NCBI RefSeq assembly: GCF_000355805.1
Contig: NZ_CM001837.1
Span: 594,409-658,408, forward strand
DNA from: Dokdonia sp. PRO95
GTDB lineage: Bacteria > Bacteroidota > Bacteroidia > Flavobacteriales > Flavobacteriaceae
Direction of reading: 5' to 3'
DNA length: 64,000 nt
The notes beneath the pieces are model-generated. The model was given only the letters and a program-made list of their open reading frames with translations. It searched no databases and was not told where the DNA came from. Both the position numbers and the translations under genes were made by a program. Below are positions 28,095 through 37,620 of this stretch, piece after piece (position 1 is the stretch's first letter; every line of letters begins with the position of its first letter).

Positions 28095-29009
28095 GTGAAC
28101 TCATCCTTTTACAGCCACGGTAAGTTACTATTAACCGCAGAATATCTGGTTCTTGATGGATCAAAGGCTCTTGCGCTTCCCACAAGCAGAGGCCAAAAGC
28201 TCACAATAAATGCGACAGAAGACCAAGGTTTGTTTTGGAAAAGCGAGCTGCATGATGGCTCCACATGGTTTGAAACCCATTTTACTTTACCCATAAAAGA
28301 CTGTGCGGTTCCTAATGGAGATATCCCGCAGCGCTTACTCACCATATTACAAGCAGCACAACAACTCAATCCACAGTTTTTACAAGGTCAAGAAGGGCTT
28401 ACAGCTACTAGCACTTTAGAATTCCCTAGAGATTGGGGATTAGGCTCCTCCTCTACTCTTATTGCAAATATTGCTTTATGGGCGCAGATTAACCCTTACA
28501 AGCTACTTGAAATGACTTTTGGAGGAAGTGGTTACGATATCGCATGTGCAACAGCAGAAAGCGCCATTACCTATGAGAGAACCAAAAATGACCCAATCAT
28601 AAAGAATGTAACATTTGACCCCGACTTTAAAGAAAATATCTTCTTTATACACCTTAATAAAAAGCAGAATAGTAGAGAGAGCATTAAGCATTATAGAAGC
28701 TTAGACAGCAAGTTACTACTCAATGAGGTTTCTCATTTTTCTCAGCTTACCACAGCAGTCATGCAAAGCAAAACACTTCAAGATTTTGAACAATTGCTTA
28801 CTGAGCACGAAATAAGACTTTCAAGTATTATCAAATCTCCTACTATTAAGAGTCAGCTATTTTCTGACTATCCACACCTTATTAAGAGTTTAGGTGGCTG
28901 GGGCGGTGATTTTGTAATGGTTACTGGAGAAACTCAAGATATGGCGTATTTTAAAAACAAAGGCTTCCACACTATCATCCCTTACAGCGAGATGATACTC
29001 GACTTCTAA
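28095..29009 (+). CDS. GYDIA-family GHMP kinase (mevalonate pathway-type)
   Basis: This 304-residue small-molecule kinase of the GHMP fold has the N-terminal SHGKLLLTAEYLVLDGSKALALP, the Gly-rich phosphate loop DWGLGSSSTLIANIA (about residues 115-129) and the diagnostic GGSGYDIACATAES. The C-terminal glycine motif is SLGGWGGDFVM. Start is GTG at 28095. Being next to HMG-CoA reductase it is likely a mevalonate or phosphomevalonate kinase, but the exact substrate of the GYDIA group is not settled to my knowledge. A palindrome and a terminator follow. Confidence 0.9.
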   Translation: MNSSFYSHGKLLLTAEYLVLDGSKALALPTSRGQKLTINATEDQGLFWKSELHDGSTWFETHFTLPIKDCAVPNGDIPQRLLTILQAAQQLNPQFLQGQEGLTATSTLEFPRDWGLGSSSTLIANIALWAQINPYKLLEMTFGGSGYDIACATAESAITYERTKNDPIIKNVTFDPDFKENIFFIHLNKKQNSRESIKHYRSLDSKLLLNEVSHFSQLTTAVMQSKTLQDFEQLLTEHEIRLSSIIKSPTIKSQLFSDYPHLIKSLGGWGGDFVMVTGETQDMAYFKNKGFHTIIPYSEMILDF

Positions 29010-29031
29010 GAACGAGTTACAAATAAGCTTC

Positions 29032-29048
29032 ACGCTTTCGCGAAAGCG
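29032..29048. repeat. Highly iterated palindrome, copy 9
   Basis: Perfect ACGCTTTCGCGAAAGCG, 22 bases after the GHMP kinase stop and before the terminator. Confidence 0.9.
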
Positions 29049-29071
29049 AACTAAAACCATGGTAAACTAAA

Positions 29072-29098
29072 AAGGCTCGAACATTACGTTCGAGCCTT
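29072..29098. terminator. Bidirectional terminator between GHMP kinase and the PpiD-like gene
   Basis: AAGGCTCGAAC, loop ATTAC, GTTCGAGCCTT: a perfect 11-bp stem between the convergent genes, with short A and T tracts. Confidence 0.8.
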
Positions 29099-29122
29099 CT
29101 TAATATGTATGTGATTCAACTA

Positions 29123-31264
29123 CTAGTAAAAAGTAGCTCTATTATCTTCAATCTCTGCAGCTTCTTTAAGCGCATTAAGCACTTTAGAACTTACAGCTAC
29201 TCTAGCCTTTTGAGCTTGTTGCGATGCAAAAGACGCGTAGTTTTCAAGAGCTGGTGCTTCAGTAATTTTTGTTACTTTAACCACATATACACCTCTTGAA
29301 CCTTCTATAGGATCAGATATTTCACCTTCTTTTAATCCAAATGCTGCTCCTACCACTTTAGGCTCATTACCTGCTCCAGCGATTGTAGGCGCATTCATAG
29401 ATATTGCAGATGCAGTCTTTACAGTTTGACCTTGTGACTGTGCCATCTCTGCAAGTGTAGCTCCAGAAAGCTTTTCTTTTATGATTGCAGCTTTCTTCAT
29501 GTTACGAAGTATAGGAGTTACTTGAGTAGACACATCCTCTACACGCTCTGTTCCTTCTGGAGTACGACGAGTAACTTGCGCTACTATATAACCATTGTTT
29601 ACTGGAAAACGCTTGATGTCACCTACAGAAACTTCTTCATCAAAAGCCCACTGCACGATTGCACGTTGAGCACCTTCACCTGGAAGATTTTCATCCATTG
29701 CACGTATACGCTGCACTGGTCTTACCGTATAACCATTTTCTGTCGCTACTTCTTGGAAATCTCCATCTTGTGCAGCTAGTTCAAATTTTTGAGTTGTATT
29801 ATAGATAGAAGAAATTGTCTTATCTGATGGTACAATCTCTTTTACTACCGTTGCAACCTTAATTACATCTTGAAGATTCTTTTGATCTGTGATCTCAATC
29901 ACGTGGTAACCAAAGTTAGTTTCTGCAACACCTACAGATCCAGTTCTGTTATCTACAATAAAATCTCTGTAACCTTCAGCAAAAAGATTAGGGTTTTGGT
30001 AATCTAGGTCTCCTCCTTTTTCACTATTATTTTTATCTGAAGAAAATTCTTTTGCTAGTTCTTCAAACTTCCCTTTATTTCTTTTGATAACAGAAAGTAA
30101 ACTATCTGCAAGTTTCTTTGCATCTTCTTTAGAACGAGTAGCAGATGAAGGAACCGGTCCTCTCTGTGTGTTTGTTACTGCTCCCTTAAAATCAATTAAT
30201 ATATGACGAGACTTTACTGAGTCTGGCATTTTTCTCACATCCATCACACGAGATAAGTTCATGTAGTTGTTGTCCTTGTAAGGACCATACACGCCACCTT
30301 TGCCTAGAGCAAATAATGTATCTGCGTTTGTTGCAGGTAAGTTCTTTTTAAAGAACCAACGATTTACATAAGGAATATCTGAATTGTCTAGTAAGAAATC
30401 TTCTACTCTATTTGTATTATCAAATCCAGCAAGTGTCTCTGTTACACCTGTTGCACCATTACGAGATGTGTACTCCTTTCTAAGTTTTGACAACTCAGCT
30501 TTAAGTGCATTTTCATCTTCTAATGAAGCTTCTTCAGAAAACTTCACAAAACGAATACTGCGAGTTTCGTCTGTTTTGTATTCTTCTTTATGCTCATTTA
30601 CATATTTCTGAATTTCTTCCTTACTTACTGTCGCCTCTTCATCTGGAACAGATGTGTAAGGAACTTGTACAAATTGTATATCTACATTGTTATTATCAAG
30701 CTTGTAAGCAATCTCACCATCTTTAAGTGTAGATCCTACTCCTGCCTTGATAAGGTTATAATATATACTTTGCTTTTCTTGGTTTCTTAAATTTTCTTCA
30801 AAATTTAACCAGTTTTGGTAATCATTACGGTTCTGGCTGTCCTTAAGAGTTGCGATAAATTCTTGCATCTTACCTTCACTAAAGAAACCATCGCTATCTT
30901 GAAAACGAGGATCACTTTGCAATGCTTGCTTAAGTAATTCTTGCGTGCGGTCTTTACCTACTTCAATACCTAATTCTTCATACTGTTCCTCAAGAACAAC
31001 ACGATTAATCTCCTGCTCCCATACTGTATTTACAGCACGTGTAGTTGAGGCATTTGCTCCTAATCTACGTGTTTGCTCCTCTACTTTTGAAGCAAAAGCT
31101 TCACGATCGATACTTACTCCATTTATAGATGCTACACGGTTTTGCTTATCAGCATTAAAACCTCCACTATCTAAAATTGAAGAAAAAATGAATGCAAATA
31201 GAGCAAGTGCGATAATGATTATCAAAAAGATGCTCTTGCTACGTATTTTATTTAAAATTGCCAT
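29123..31264 (-). CDS. PpiD/SurA-like periplasmic peptidyl-prolyl isomerase
   Basis: This 713-residue chaperone has an N-terminal membrane anchor (about residues 13-33, IFLIIIIALALFAFIFSSIL). A SurA_N-like helical region (about 36-200) follows, then a parvulin domain starting near SRHILIDFKG (about 350-470) and a long C-terminal region with a second weaker parvulin-like part (FELAAQDGDFQEVATENG). It assists folding of outer-membrane proteins. It is the last gene of the minus-strand run from coaX, with a 76-base gap after the CorC-like gene. The size is larger than E. coli PpiD (623). Confidence 0.9.
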   Translation of the reverse strand: MAILNKIRSKSIFLIIIIALALFAFIFSSILDSGGFNADKQNRVASINGVSIDREAFASKVEEQTRRLGANASTTRAVNTVWEQEINRVVLEEQYEELGIEVGKDRTQELLKQALQSDPRFQDSDGFFSEGKMQEFIATLKDSQNRNDYQNWLNFEENLRNQEKQSIYYNLIKAGVGSTLKDGEIAYKLDNNNVDIQFVQVPYTSVPDEEATVSKEEIQKYVNEHKEEYKTDETRSIRFVKFSEEASLEDENALKAELSKLRKEYTSRNGATGVTETLAGFDNTNRVEDFLLDNSDIPYVNRWFFKKNLPATNADTLFALGKGGVYGPYKDNNYMNLSRVMDVRKMPDSVKSRHILIDFKGAVTNTQRGPVPSSATRSKEDAKKLADSLLSVIKRNKGKFEELAKEFSSDKNNSEKGGDLDYQNPNLFAEGYRDFIVDNRTGSVGVAETNFGYHVIEITDQKNLQDVIKVATVVKEIVPSDKTISSIYNTTQKFELAAQDGDFQEVATENGYTVRPVQRIRAMDENLPGEGAQRAIVQWAFDEEVSVGDIKRFPVNNGYIVAQVTRRTPEGTERVEDVSTQVTPILRNMKKAAIIKEKLSGATLAEMAQSQGQTVKTASAISMNAPTIAGAGNEPKVVGAAFGLKEGEISDPIEGSRGVYVVKVTKITEAPALENYASFASQQAQKARVAVSSKVLNALKEAAEIEDNRATFY

Positions 31265-31340
31265 TGTCTGTTGTTTATGCTATAATAGTGGGCGAAAATA
31301 CCATTTTCTCCCATAATAAAAAATAAAAAAATAAGCCAAT

Positions 31341-32639
31341 TTAGTCTTTAGAAATACGGACTTCCAAGAGTTCAATTTTTGTATTTGAAGTCTCAAGAAT
31401 ATGAAAGATTATTCCATCTATCTCAATGTTCTCTCCTTCTTGTGGTATTTCTTCTGCGTGGCTCACTACTAAACCACCTAAGGTTTCATAGTTCTCACTC
31501 TCTGGAAGGTTTAACTTATATGTCTCATTAAGGTAATCTACCTCATGCCTTGCAGAAAGTTTATAGTGGTCTTCTCCAAGCTGTTCTTCTATAAGCTCTG
31601 CAGTATCATGCTCGTCTTCTATCTCACCAAAAAGCTCTTCTACAATATCTTCTACCGTCATCATGCCACTTGTACCACCATACTCATCAATGACTACACA
31701 AATACTCTTGCGCTTTTTTGTAAGCATATTAAGAACATCTTTTACAAGCATTGTCTCTGGCACATACACCACAGGCATAAGAACACTACTTATTGTTTTA
31801 GGCTTTTTAAATAACTCAAAAGAGTGCACATACCCAATAATATCATCTATTGTATCCTTGTAGACTAATATCTTAGATAACCCCGTATCAATAAATATCT
31901 TGTTGATCGCTGCTGGAGTAGTGCGCTCATCTACAGCGATAATTTCGGTACGAGGAAGCATCACCTCTCTAGACTTAACCTCAGAAAATTCAAGTGCATT
32001 TTGAAATATCTGGATTTCTGTATCTACATCATCTTGATCATTTACAGATTCCATTTGTTCAGAAATATAATTTCCCAATTCCACTTTCGTGAAAGCTAGC
32101 TGCACCTCATCTCCATCTGTTTTAAACAAATATTTAAGCACTAAGTCTGACACCCAAATTATAAAAGCACTTAAGAAATAAAACAGCAGATAAAAGATAT
32201 AGGCAGGTATTGCAAAAAACTTGAGCAGCTTGTTTGCATAGATCTGAAAAAATACTTTCGGTAAAAATTCGGCCGTAATTAGAATGACAATTGTAGAAAT
32301 AATAGTCTGACTTAATAGACTAAATTCTTGGACGAATGTACCTAACCATATCAAATTTTCGCCAAAAGGCAAACTCTCAAGCCACCCTTGTAGGAGTGCT
32401 CCCATAAAATAACCATAAACTACCAAAGCAATATTATTGCCCAGCAACATGGTTGCGATAAACTTAGAAGGTTTGGCTGTAAGCCGAGTCAATACAATAG
32501 AAAGAAAATCATTCTGTTTTTTTTCTATCTCAATATGAATTTTATTTGCCGAGATGTATGCAATCTCCATTCCTGAGAAGAATGCAGACAATAGTAATGA
32601 GCAACAAACGACAATTATCTGGACTTCAAAGCTGCCCAT
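31341..32639 (-). CDS. CNNM/HlyC-CorC family hemolysin-type membrane protein
   Basis: This 432-residue protein has a DUF21 (CNNM) membrane domain with four hydrophobic segments (residues about 1-25, 60-85, 95-125, 135-160), two CBS domains (from about 205 to 330; VMLPRTEIIAVDE and VIDEYGGTSGMMTVEDIVEELFGEIED) and a C-terminal CorC_HlyC domain (LGEDHYKLSARHEVDYLN). Members bind nucleotides and affect Mg2+ or Co2+ movement; the precise role is not set. Related GldE is a gliding protein in this phylum, but context argues for the general CNNM member. It overlaps the small membrane gene by one base. Confidence 0.9.
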   Translation of the reverse strand: MGSFEVQIIVVCCSLLLSAFFSGMEIAYISANKIHIEIEKKQNDFLSIVLTRLTAKPSKFIATMLLGNNIALVVYGYFMGALLQGWLESLPFGENLIWLGTFVQEFSLLSQTIISTIVILITAEFLPKVFFQIYANKLLKFFAIPAYIFYLLFYFLSAFIIWVSDLVLKYLFKTDGDEVQLAFTKVELGNYISEQMESVNDQDDVDTEIQIFQNALEFSEVKSREVMLPRTEIIAVDERTTPAAINKIFIDTGLSKILVYKDTIDDIIGYVHSFELFKKPKTISSVLMPVVYVPETMLVKDVLNMLTKKRKSICVVIDEYGGTSGMMTVEDIVEELFGEIEDEHDTAELIEEQLGEDHYKLSARHEVDYLNETYKLNLPESENYETLGGLVVSHAEEIPQEGENIEIDGIIFHILETSNTKIELLEVRISKD

Positions 32640-32833
32640 TAAGAGTTTTTCCTGTTTTCAAATTTCTTACGGAAGTGACGTCTAAAAAAATACATACCTA
32701 CACTTATCGCAAAGAAAAACAAAAACAAATAAGCTCTAGGCTGATCCTCTCCCCATAGTGACACCACTTTATACCCAGCTAAAACAGCTACTATGATATA
32801 AACGTACTCCGTATATTTTGCATATCGCATCAT
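32639..32833 (-). CDS. Small two-helix membrane protein
   Basis: This 64-residue protein has two hydrophobic segments (about residues 8-26 and 34-50) and a basic C-terminus (RRHFRKKFENRKNS). The start ATGATG overlaps the lptC stop (ATGATGA), and its own stop overlaps the CorC-like start, so it is tightly coupled inside the operon. The conserved position between lptC and the CorC-like gene supports a real gene. I know no function for it. Confidence 0.8.
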   Translation of the reverse strand: MMRYAKYTEYVYIIVAVLAGYKVVSLWGEDQPRAYLFLFFFAISVGMYFFRRHFRKKFENRKNS

Positions 32834-33399
32834 AAGTCTTCATTATTTTCTTTAACGTATTGTTTACTTACGTTGTTTAAAGATACAAAATTTGTAAAGT
32901 CTTCATTAGAATCAAAAAGGTCTCCATCATTGCGAGAACCATCTTTTGTTATAATGGTATAGGGTTGATCTGTAAAAATCCAATTATTAGTTTGATCCCA
33001 ATAAAGCTGCTCTGCTTTGAGTGTAATAGAATCACTAGTTACAAGTGTCACGTTGCGCTGCAAGTCTATAAGATTTGTGGATTTGTAACGTATGGCATAA
33101 TCTGAGGTAATAACATTCTCCTTGTTATCATCTATAAAGATAACCTCAACACCTTCTGGAAACTCCTCATATGGAAAAGAAGAGTTTGCATAATTCTTAA
33201 TGTATGGAGTTTTAAGGTGAGCTGTAACTTTTCCAGAGTCTGTATACTTTAGATTGATACCTCTTCCTTCTGTAACAGGCCCATCAGACTTGATACTCAT
33301 TTTACGTATCTCCTCTCCTTTATCACCACAACTTAAAAACAAAGTCACGGCAAAAGCCGTGACTAAGAATTTTAATATATGTCTATGTTGGAAGTACAT
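32830..33399 (-). CDS. lptC: LPS export protein LptC, lipoprotein-like
   Basis: LptC links the LptBFG transporter to the periplasmic LPS bridge. The 189-residue protein has an N-terminal hydrophobic segment with a likely lipobox Cys (TLFLSCGDKGEE, Cys near 24). In E. coli LptC this segment is a plain membrane helix. The rest is beta-jellyroll-like: GINLKYTDSGKVTAHLKTP, EFPEGVEVIFIDDN and ITSDYAIRYKSTNLIDLQRNVTLV. The position between the TPR protein and the small membrane gene is typical of this phylum. Start overlaps the stop of the preceding gene. Confidence 0.88.
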   Translation of the reverse strand: MYFQHRHILKFLVTAFAVTLFLSCGDKGEEIRKMSIKSDGPVTEGRGINLKYTDSGKVTAHLKTPYIKNYANSSFPYEEFPEGVEVIFIDDNKENVITSDYAIRYKSTNLIDLQRNVTLVTSDSITLKAEQLYWDQTNNWIFTDQPYTIITKDGSRNDGDLFDSNEDFTNFVSLNNVSKQYVKENNEDL

Positions 33400-34778
33400 T
33401 AGTTACCTGGAACTCTTACACTTGATCCAATCCAACATCCTATCTTGATAGTTTGACCTGCTTTTCCAGACTGGAAAACATCTGCTTTACTTGGAGCATA
33501 ACCTCTGTAACTTGCAGCTGTTTTGTTTGCCGTACCAGCTAGTGATGGGCTTACACGTCCAGCTCTTTCTGCAGTACTAGCAGCTAACCAGTAAACCGCT
33601 CTTTTATCAAAAGTAGTCTGCCCACAGTTATTTGCACTTGCCGCATACATCGCTGCAATATTTAAATACGCCTGTCCTAAAGATCCATCTTCAGATAATG
33701 CCTTATTAAATAAACCTCTTGCTTTCCCGTAGCTTCCTGCCTTTTTAGCTTGAAGTGCAAGTCTATAATAAGCACTAGCTCTCTCTTTTGGATCTGTTTC
33801 AAGATCAATAGCTTCTTGGTAATATCTAGCCTCTGCTGCAGAGTCTCCTCTGTTTCCAGCTAAGATACCTAAGTATTTTGCAGATTTTGCAGAAGGCTCA
33901 AGTCTGTGAAGATTCTCAACCATTTGCTTAAATAAATCTGTATCTGTACAGTCTTTTCCAGCAAGACGTCCAGCAGCCTTTTTAATCCATTCCTTGTCAT
34001 TTTTCATAGACTCGAAATCTTTTTGGTAAAGTGGCACTAAATTCTCACAGTTACCTAAAGCTCCTAATGCACCATCTGTACTACCCGCAAAAATTCCAAA
34101 AGCCTTAAGGTTAGTATTGTATCCTTTTACTCTTCTTTTCTCTTTTGCACTTAATGCAGTACCCGCTTCTTCCTTCTCTACTAGCTTCTGTAATTTTGAA
34201 TCTAATATTGTTGCTCCTTTATTAAGTTTTGCTTGTGTATCATCATAAAGATCAAAAACCTCTTGAAGTTGCACTTGCTGTCCATCCTTATATAAATCTA
34301 CAGCTAACTTAAAACGAGTGTAGATGTTTTTTGCACTTGTAATAGAGTTTGCATCCATATTAAATGCATTTTGAAATGCATCAAATTGTGCTTTAGGCGT
34401 CTCCAATTTATTATCAAACATTACCTGAGCTTGAGCTGCTGCGTTCTTTCCTTTTGGAGTTTTTGCAGGAAAATACTGCTCTCTTTGTTGTAGCAATGAG
34501 ATTAAGTCCTGAGCTATTGCCGTCTTTTGATCACCGCTTGCGGCTTTAAGATCTGCTTTTAGCAACTTCTCTCCATACTGGTATAATGCAAGTGACCAGT
34601 TAGGACAATCTTTTCTAAGTTTTGTAAATGGAGCTCTTGCAGCATCCCAATTTTTAACTTTTGCAGCTTCATTGAATATAGAACCTGTAGTCATACATTC
34701 TTCACTTATTTGAGCCTGAGCAGTAAATCCTACTGTCATTATTATAGCTACAAAAAGCGTGGTCAATTTAGTTTTCAT
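33399..34778 (-). CDS. Secreted tetratricopeptide-repeat protein
   Basis: This 459-residue protein has a signal peptide (MKTKLTTLFVAIIMTVGFTAQAQ) and TPR-like helices, clearest at residues about 320-380 (KERASAYYRLALQAKKAGSY, GKARGLFNKALSEDGSLGQA). The C-terminus carries IKIGCWIGSSVRVPGN. The gene lies between the outer-membrane protein and lptC, so it may act in the periplasm in envelope biogenesis, but its function is unknown. Stop and lptC start overlap by one base (TAATG). Confidence 0.85.
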   Translation of the reverse strand: MKTKLTTLFVAIIMTVGFTAQAQISEECMTTGSIFNEAAKVKNWDAARAPFTKLRKDCPNWSLALYQYGEKLLKADLKAASGDQKTAIAQDLISLLQQREQYFPAKTPKGKNAAAQAQVMFDNKLETPKAQFDAFQNAFNMDANSITSAKNIYTRFKLAVDLYKDGQQVQLQEVFDLYDDTQAKLNKGATILDSKLQKLVEKEEAGTALSAKEKRRVKGYNTNLKAFGIFAGSTDGALGALGNCENLVPLYQKDFESMKNDKEWIKKAAGRLAGKDCTDTDLFKQMVENLHRLEPSAKSAKYLGILAGNRGDSAAEARYYQEAIDLETDPKERASAYYRLALQAKKAGSYGKARGLFNKALSEDGSLGQAYLNIAAMYAASANNCGQTTFDKRAVYWLAASTAERAGRVSPSLAGTANKTAASYRGYAPSKADVFQSGKAGQTIKIGCWIGSSVRVPGN

Positions 34779-34795
34779 AGTGTTAGGTTTTTCAA

Positions 34796-36043
34796 TTAAT
34801 TAAATTTACTCTGGACGAACCATAAGTCGTTTACTGATAAGCTTATTCCTACATTAATAAAGTTCTCTTGAATAAGACCTGAATTTGTTGTTCCTCGCTG
34901 GCCCATCTCAAACATAAGGTTAAAATTACTTATTCTACGTCCTGTGGGTAGTCCTACTCCAAAAGATATGCCAAACTCGTTTATGTCCTCGTCAGACACT
35001 ACAATACCGCTCTCTTCATATCTGAACCCAGCCCTGTAAGTAATACGATCCCAGTAACTTGTAACAGAGTTATATTTAGGTATATAAAATCCTCCTATAC
35101 GCATCTGAGTAGCATCATCAAATGTTACATCATCTAGTGTAAATGTTCTATTACTAAAATTGCTTGATTTCTGGGATGTATATTCTGCGCCTATAAACCA
35201 CTTATTTACACCTCCTATACCTAATCCTAAGGTCAAAGTAGAAGGGAAATCAAAATCTGAATCAAGCACATCAATCTGATCAGAATCCACATCTGCACTT
35301 ACTCCAGAAGTATTAAAAATCACAGAAGCCACCTGACGTGAATTCTCTGTACCTATGTTTGAAGATGGAGAGTATTTAATAGATGATGTAAGTTGTAACT
35401 TATCTGATACCATACGCTCATATTGAGCTGCAAAATCAAAAGTAAATCCAGAAAAATCACTGCGATTACTTTCACGTGTAGCTAGCTCCACTCCTTCTTG
35501 AGACCTCAGAGCTTCATTCTGAATATTACCAAAGTTATAATGCGCACTAGCCCCTACTGTTAATCCAGGTGCTACCGTATATCCAGCAGATAAAAATGCC
35601 CTGTTAATACCACCACGACCCGTGAAGGCATTCACAACATCTTCAGTACTATCATCTAGATTATAACCCACCGTAGTATATGGCATAAGTCCAAAACTAA
35701 CTCCTGCCTTTTTTGACACTGGAAATCCTATCGCTAGGTAATCAAATGTAGATTTTGAAGAGCCTTCTTCTGTAAAGCCATCTTTTGCCGTTACTTCTTG
35801 GTGGTTACCACCTACCGTAAAAGTGGTGTAACGCAATTTACCTAAAGACGCTGGGTTTAATAAATTCAAGTGTAAACTATCACTATAAGATTGTATACCT
35901 CCCATAGATTTATTTTCAACGGTACCTTTAAACTGTTGTAAACCTACACCGTAAAATGAATATGGAGATGTCGTAGCTCCCTCTTGTGCAAGACCCTTGA
36001 AGGCCACCATCAACACTGCTACTATAAAAAGTTTTTTAATCAT
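34796..36043 (-). CDS. Outer-membrane beta-barrel protein, FadL/porin-like, unknown substrate
   Basis: This 415-residue protein has signal peptide MIKKLFIVAVLMVAFKGLAQ and alternating hydrophobic beta-strand pattern to the C-terminus (VGISLSVNDLWFVQSKFN). The N-terminal segment TTSPYSFYGVGLQQF resembles the plug-like start of OmpP1/FadL relatives common in this phylum. The frame overlaps the end of coaX by eight bases and is 17 bases before the TPR gene, an arrangement that recurs in flavobacterial genomes. No ligand is known to me. Confidence 0.82.
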   Translation of the reverse strand: MIKKLFIVAVLMVAFKGLAQEGATTSPYSFYGVGLQQFKGTVENKSMGGIQSYSDSLHLNLLNPASLGKLRYTTFTVGGNHQEVTAKDGFTEEGSSKSTFDYLAIGFPVSKKAGVSFGLMPYTTVGYNLDDSTEDVVNAFTGRGGINRAFLSAGYTVAPGLTVGASAHYNFGNIQNEALRSQEGVELATRESNRSDFSGFTFDFAAQYERMVSDKLQLTSSIKYSPSSNIGTENSRQVASVIFNTSGVSADVDSDQIDVLDSDFDFPSTLTLGLGIGGVNKWFIGAEYTSQKSSNFSNRTFTLDDVTFDDATQMRIGGFYIPKYNSVTSYWDRITYRAGFRYEESGIVVSDEDINEFGISFGVGLPTGRRISNFNLMFEMGQRGTTNSGLIQENFINVGISLSVNDLWFVQSKFN

Positions 36044-36761
36044 TCTGATATGTTAAGATATAATTGAGGCCCTCTAGCAAAAATTTTGAGTGCGCAAAGA
36101 TGCTATTTTTTAATCGTTTTGCCAAGAATTCGGCATCACCACCAGTTATTATTACTATTTCCACATTATAATGCTCTTTATAATGATTTATTGCACCGTC
36201 TATTTCAAGTAAAACCCCTTGCACTACCCCAGAGTGAATTGCTTCATCAGTACTCGTCCCCACAATATGCTCTGGCATTTGCTTTTCAAGTAGTGGTAAA
36301 TTTGCAGTTAAGTTATTTAACGTCTCATAACGCAATCGTAGTCCTGGAGATATTGCCCCTCCCTTATAAGAGCCTTCTGCAGTAATAAAATCATAGGTGA
36401 TACAAGTACCTGCATCTATAATGAGACCATTTTTTTTAGGATACGCTTTCGCGAAAGCGGAAACTAGCGCTATTCTATCTACTCCCAATGTATGTGGAGT
36501 GCCGTAATCATTACTAAATGGAAGTGGTGTTTTATGACTGAGTATTATAGTAGGAAATCTAAGCTGCACTGATCGCGCTTGCTCTTCAGAAAGCCTACCT
36601 ACAGAAGATATAATAGCCTTCTTAATAGGATATAATCCCGCAAATTCACCTACTTCTTCTACAAAGTCTTTAAGAAGGAAGTGGTGCCAAGCCTGTAACA
36701 CATCGCCATTAAAAACAGCCGTCTTGACTCTCGTGTTCCCTACATCAATAATAAGCTGCAT
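36036..36761 (-). CDS. coaX: Type III pantothenate kinase
   Basis: CoaX phosphorylates pantothenate as the first step of CoA synthesis. The 241-residue protein starts MQLIIDVGNTRVKTAVF, the ASKHA phosphate-1 motif, and has the conserved GTPHTLGVDRIALVSAF, the metal/phosphate motif LIIDAGTCITYDFI, and GGAISPGLRLRYETL. The C-terminal IITGGDAEFLAKRL is the adenosine motif. The length is a little short of typical 255. A palindrome copy is read as SAFAKAYPKKNG next to the active site. It is the first gene of the envelope operon. Confidence 0.95.
   Translation of the reverse strand: MQLIIDVGNTRVKTAVFNGDVLQAWHHFLLKDFVEEVGEFAGLYPIKKAIISSVGRLSEEQARSVQLRFPTIILSHKTPLPFSNDYGTPHTLGVDRIALVSAFAKAYPKKNGLIIDAGTCITYDFITAEGSYKGGAISPGLRLRYETLNNLTANLPLLEKQMPEHIVGTSTDEAIHSGVVQGVLLEIDGAINHYKEHYNVEIVIITGGDAEFLAKRLKNSIFAHSKFLLEGLNYILTYQND
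36443..36459. repeat. Highly iterated palindrome, copy 10
   Basis: Perfect ACGCTTTCGCGAAAGCG in coaX, read in the AFAKA frame. Confidence 0.9.
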
Positions 36762-36824
36762 AAATTATAGTAAGCTTCAAAAATACAAAAGCAAAGTACT
36801 CGTGGTGTTAAGGGAATGATAAAA

Positions 36825-37601
36825 CTAAGCCGATTTATTGCCCATAAAACACATTTCTAGCATTTTATAGAGCTCTGGATGTTTTCTCTTAAACAATGCT
36901 GGACGCTCGAAAAAATACTCAGAAGCCACCGCAAAAAACTCAATCTCACTAGTCCCTCCATACTTCCGTATATCAGACTCATCATTATTTATAGCATCCA
37001 TCTCCTTATACATGAGATCAAGCCATGGCATAATATATTCTTTCCCAAGCAACTGCTCTGGAACACCATCTACCACACCATCCATTTTATCAAGTAAATG
37101 AACAAATTCATGCACAGCTGTATTTCCTTTGTCTGTTTTATTTGTAAATCCAAATACGAGCGCTTTACGCGATAAAATCATATGATTCTCAAATTGCCCA
37201 GAACCCACCATACCACCTATGTTTCTATCCTCTCCCTCTGAGTGAAACTCCAAGTTTGCATTAAAATAATCTGGGTAGATTAGAACCGTGTCAAGGTTAT
37301 TATAATGCCACTCCCCAAAGTTGAATATGGGAATAACAGCACTTGCAGCGACATAAATCTTATCTCTATCTGTAATTTCAAATTGCACAGCCTCCACATT
37401 TACTTCTGCGAGGAAAGCCATCATGCGCTTTTTAAAAAATGCTTGTTTCTCTGCAGGTAATTTCTGGTAAAATAACACCTCGTTACTTAAAATCTCCTCC
37501 CAGGCTACAGGGAATTGTTTTGGGGTACGCTTTCGCGAAAGCGTAAAAAGACCATAGCCCATAAAAATAAAAAGAGCTGCACCAGCTATAAATAAAATCA
37601 T
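36825..37601 (-). CDS. MtfA-like zinc peptidase (M90 family)
   Basis: This 258-residue protein has an N-terminal membrane helix (residues 2-20), absent in E. coli MtfA, and the zinc-binding HEFVHLLDKMDG with H164, E165 and H168. The family motif YGGTSEIEFFAVASEYFFE, with the third ligand, lies near the C-terminus. In E. coli the relative regulates glucose uptake by removing the repressor Mlc. Here no Mlc is seen and the role is open. The palindrome at 37527 is read as TLSRKRTPKQ just after the anchor. Confidence 0.92.
   Translation of the reverse strand: MILFIAGAALFIFMGYGLFTLSRKRTPKQFPVAWEEILSNEVLFYQKLPAEKQAFFKKRMMAFLAEVNVEAVQFEITDRDKIYVAASAVIPIFNFGEWHYNNLDTVLIYPDYFNANLEFHSEGEDRNIGGMVGSGQFENHMILSRKALVFGFTNKTDKGNTAVHEFVHLLDKMDGVVDGVPEQLLGKEYIMPWLDLMYKEMDAINNDESDIRKYGGTSEIEFFAVASEYFFERPALFKRKHPELYKMLEMCFMGNKSA
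37527..37544. repeat. Highly iterated palindrome, copy 11
   Basis: Perfect ACGCTTTCGCGAAAGCGT, extending to 20 bp (37526-37545) with flanking T and A, read in the TLSRKR frame of the mtfA-like gene. Confidence 0.9.
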
Positions 37602-37620
37602 TTGCTAAAAATACATCATC

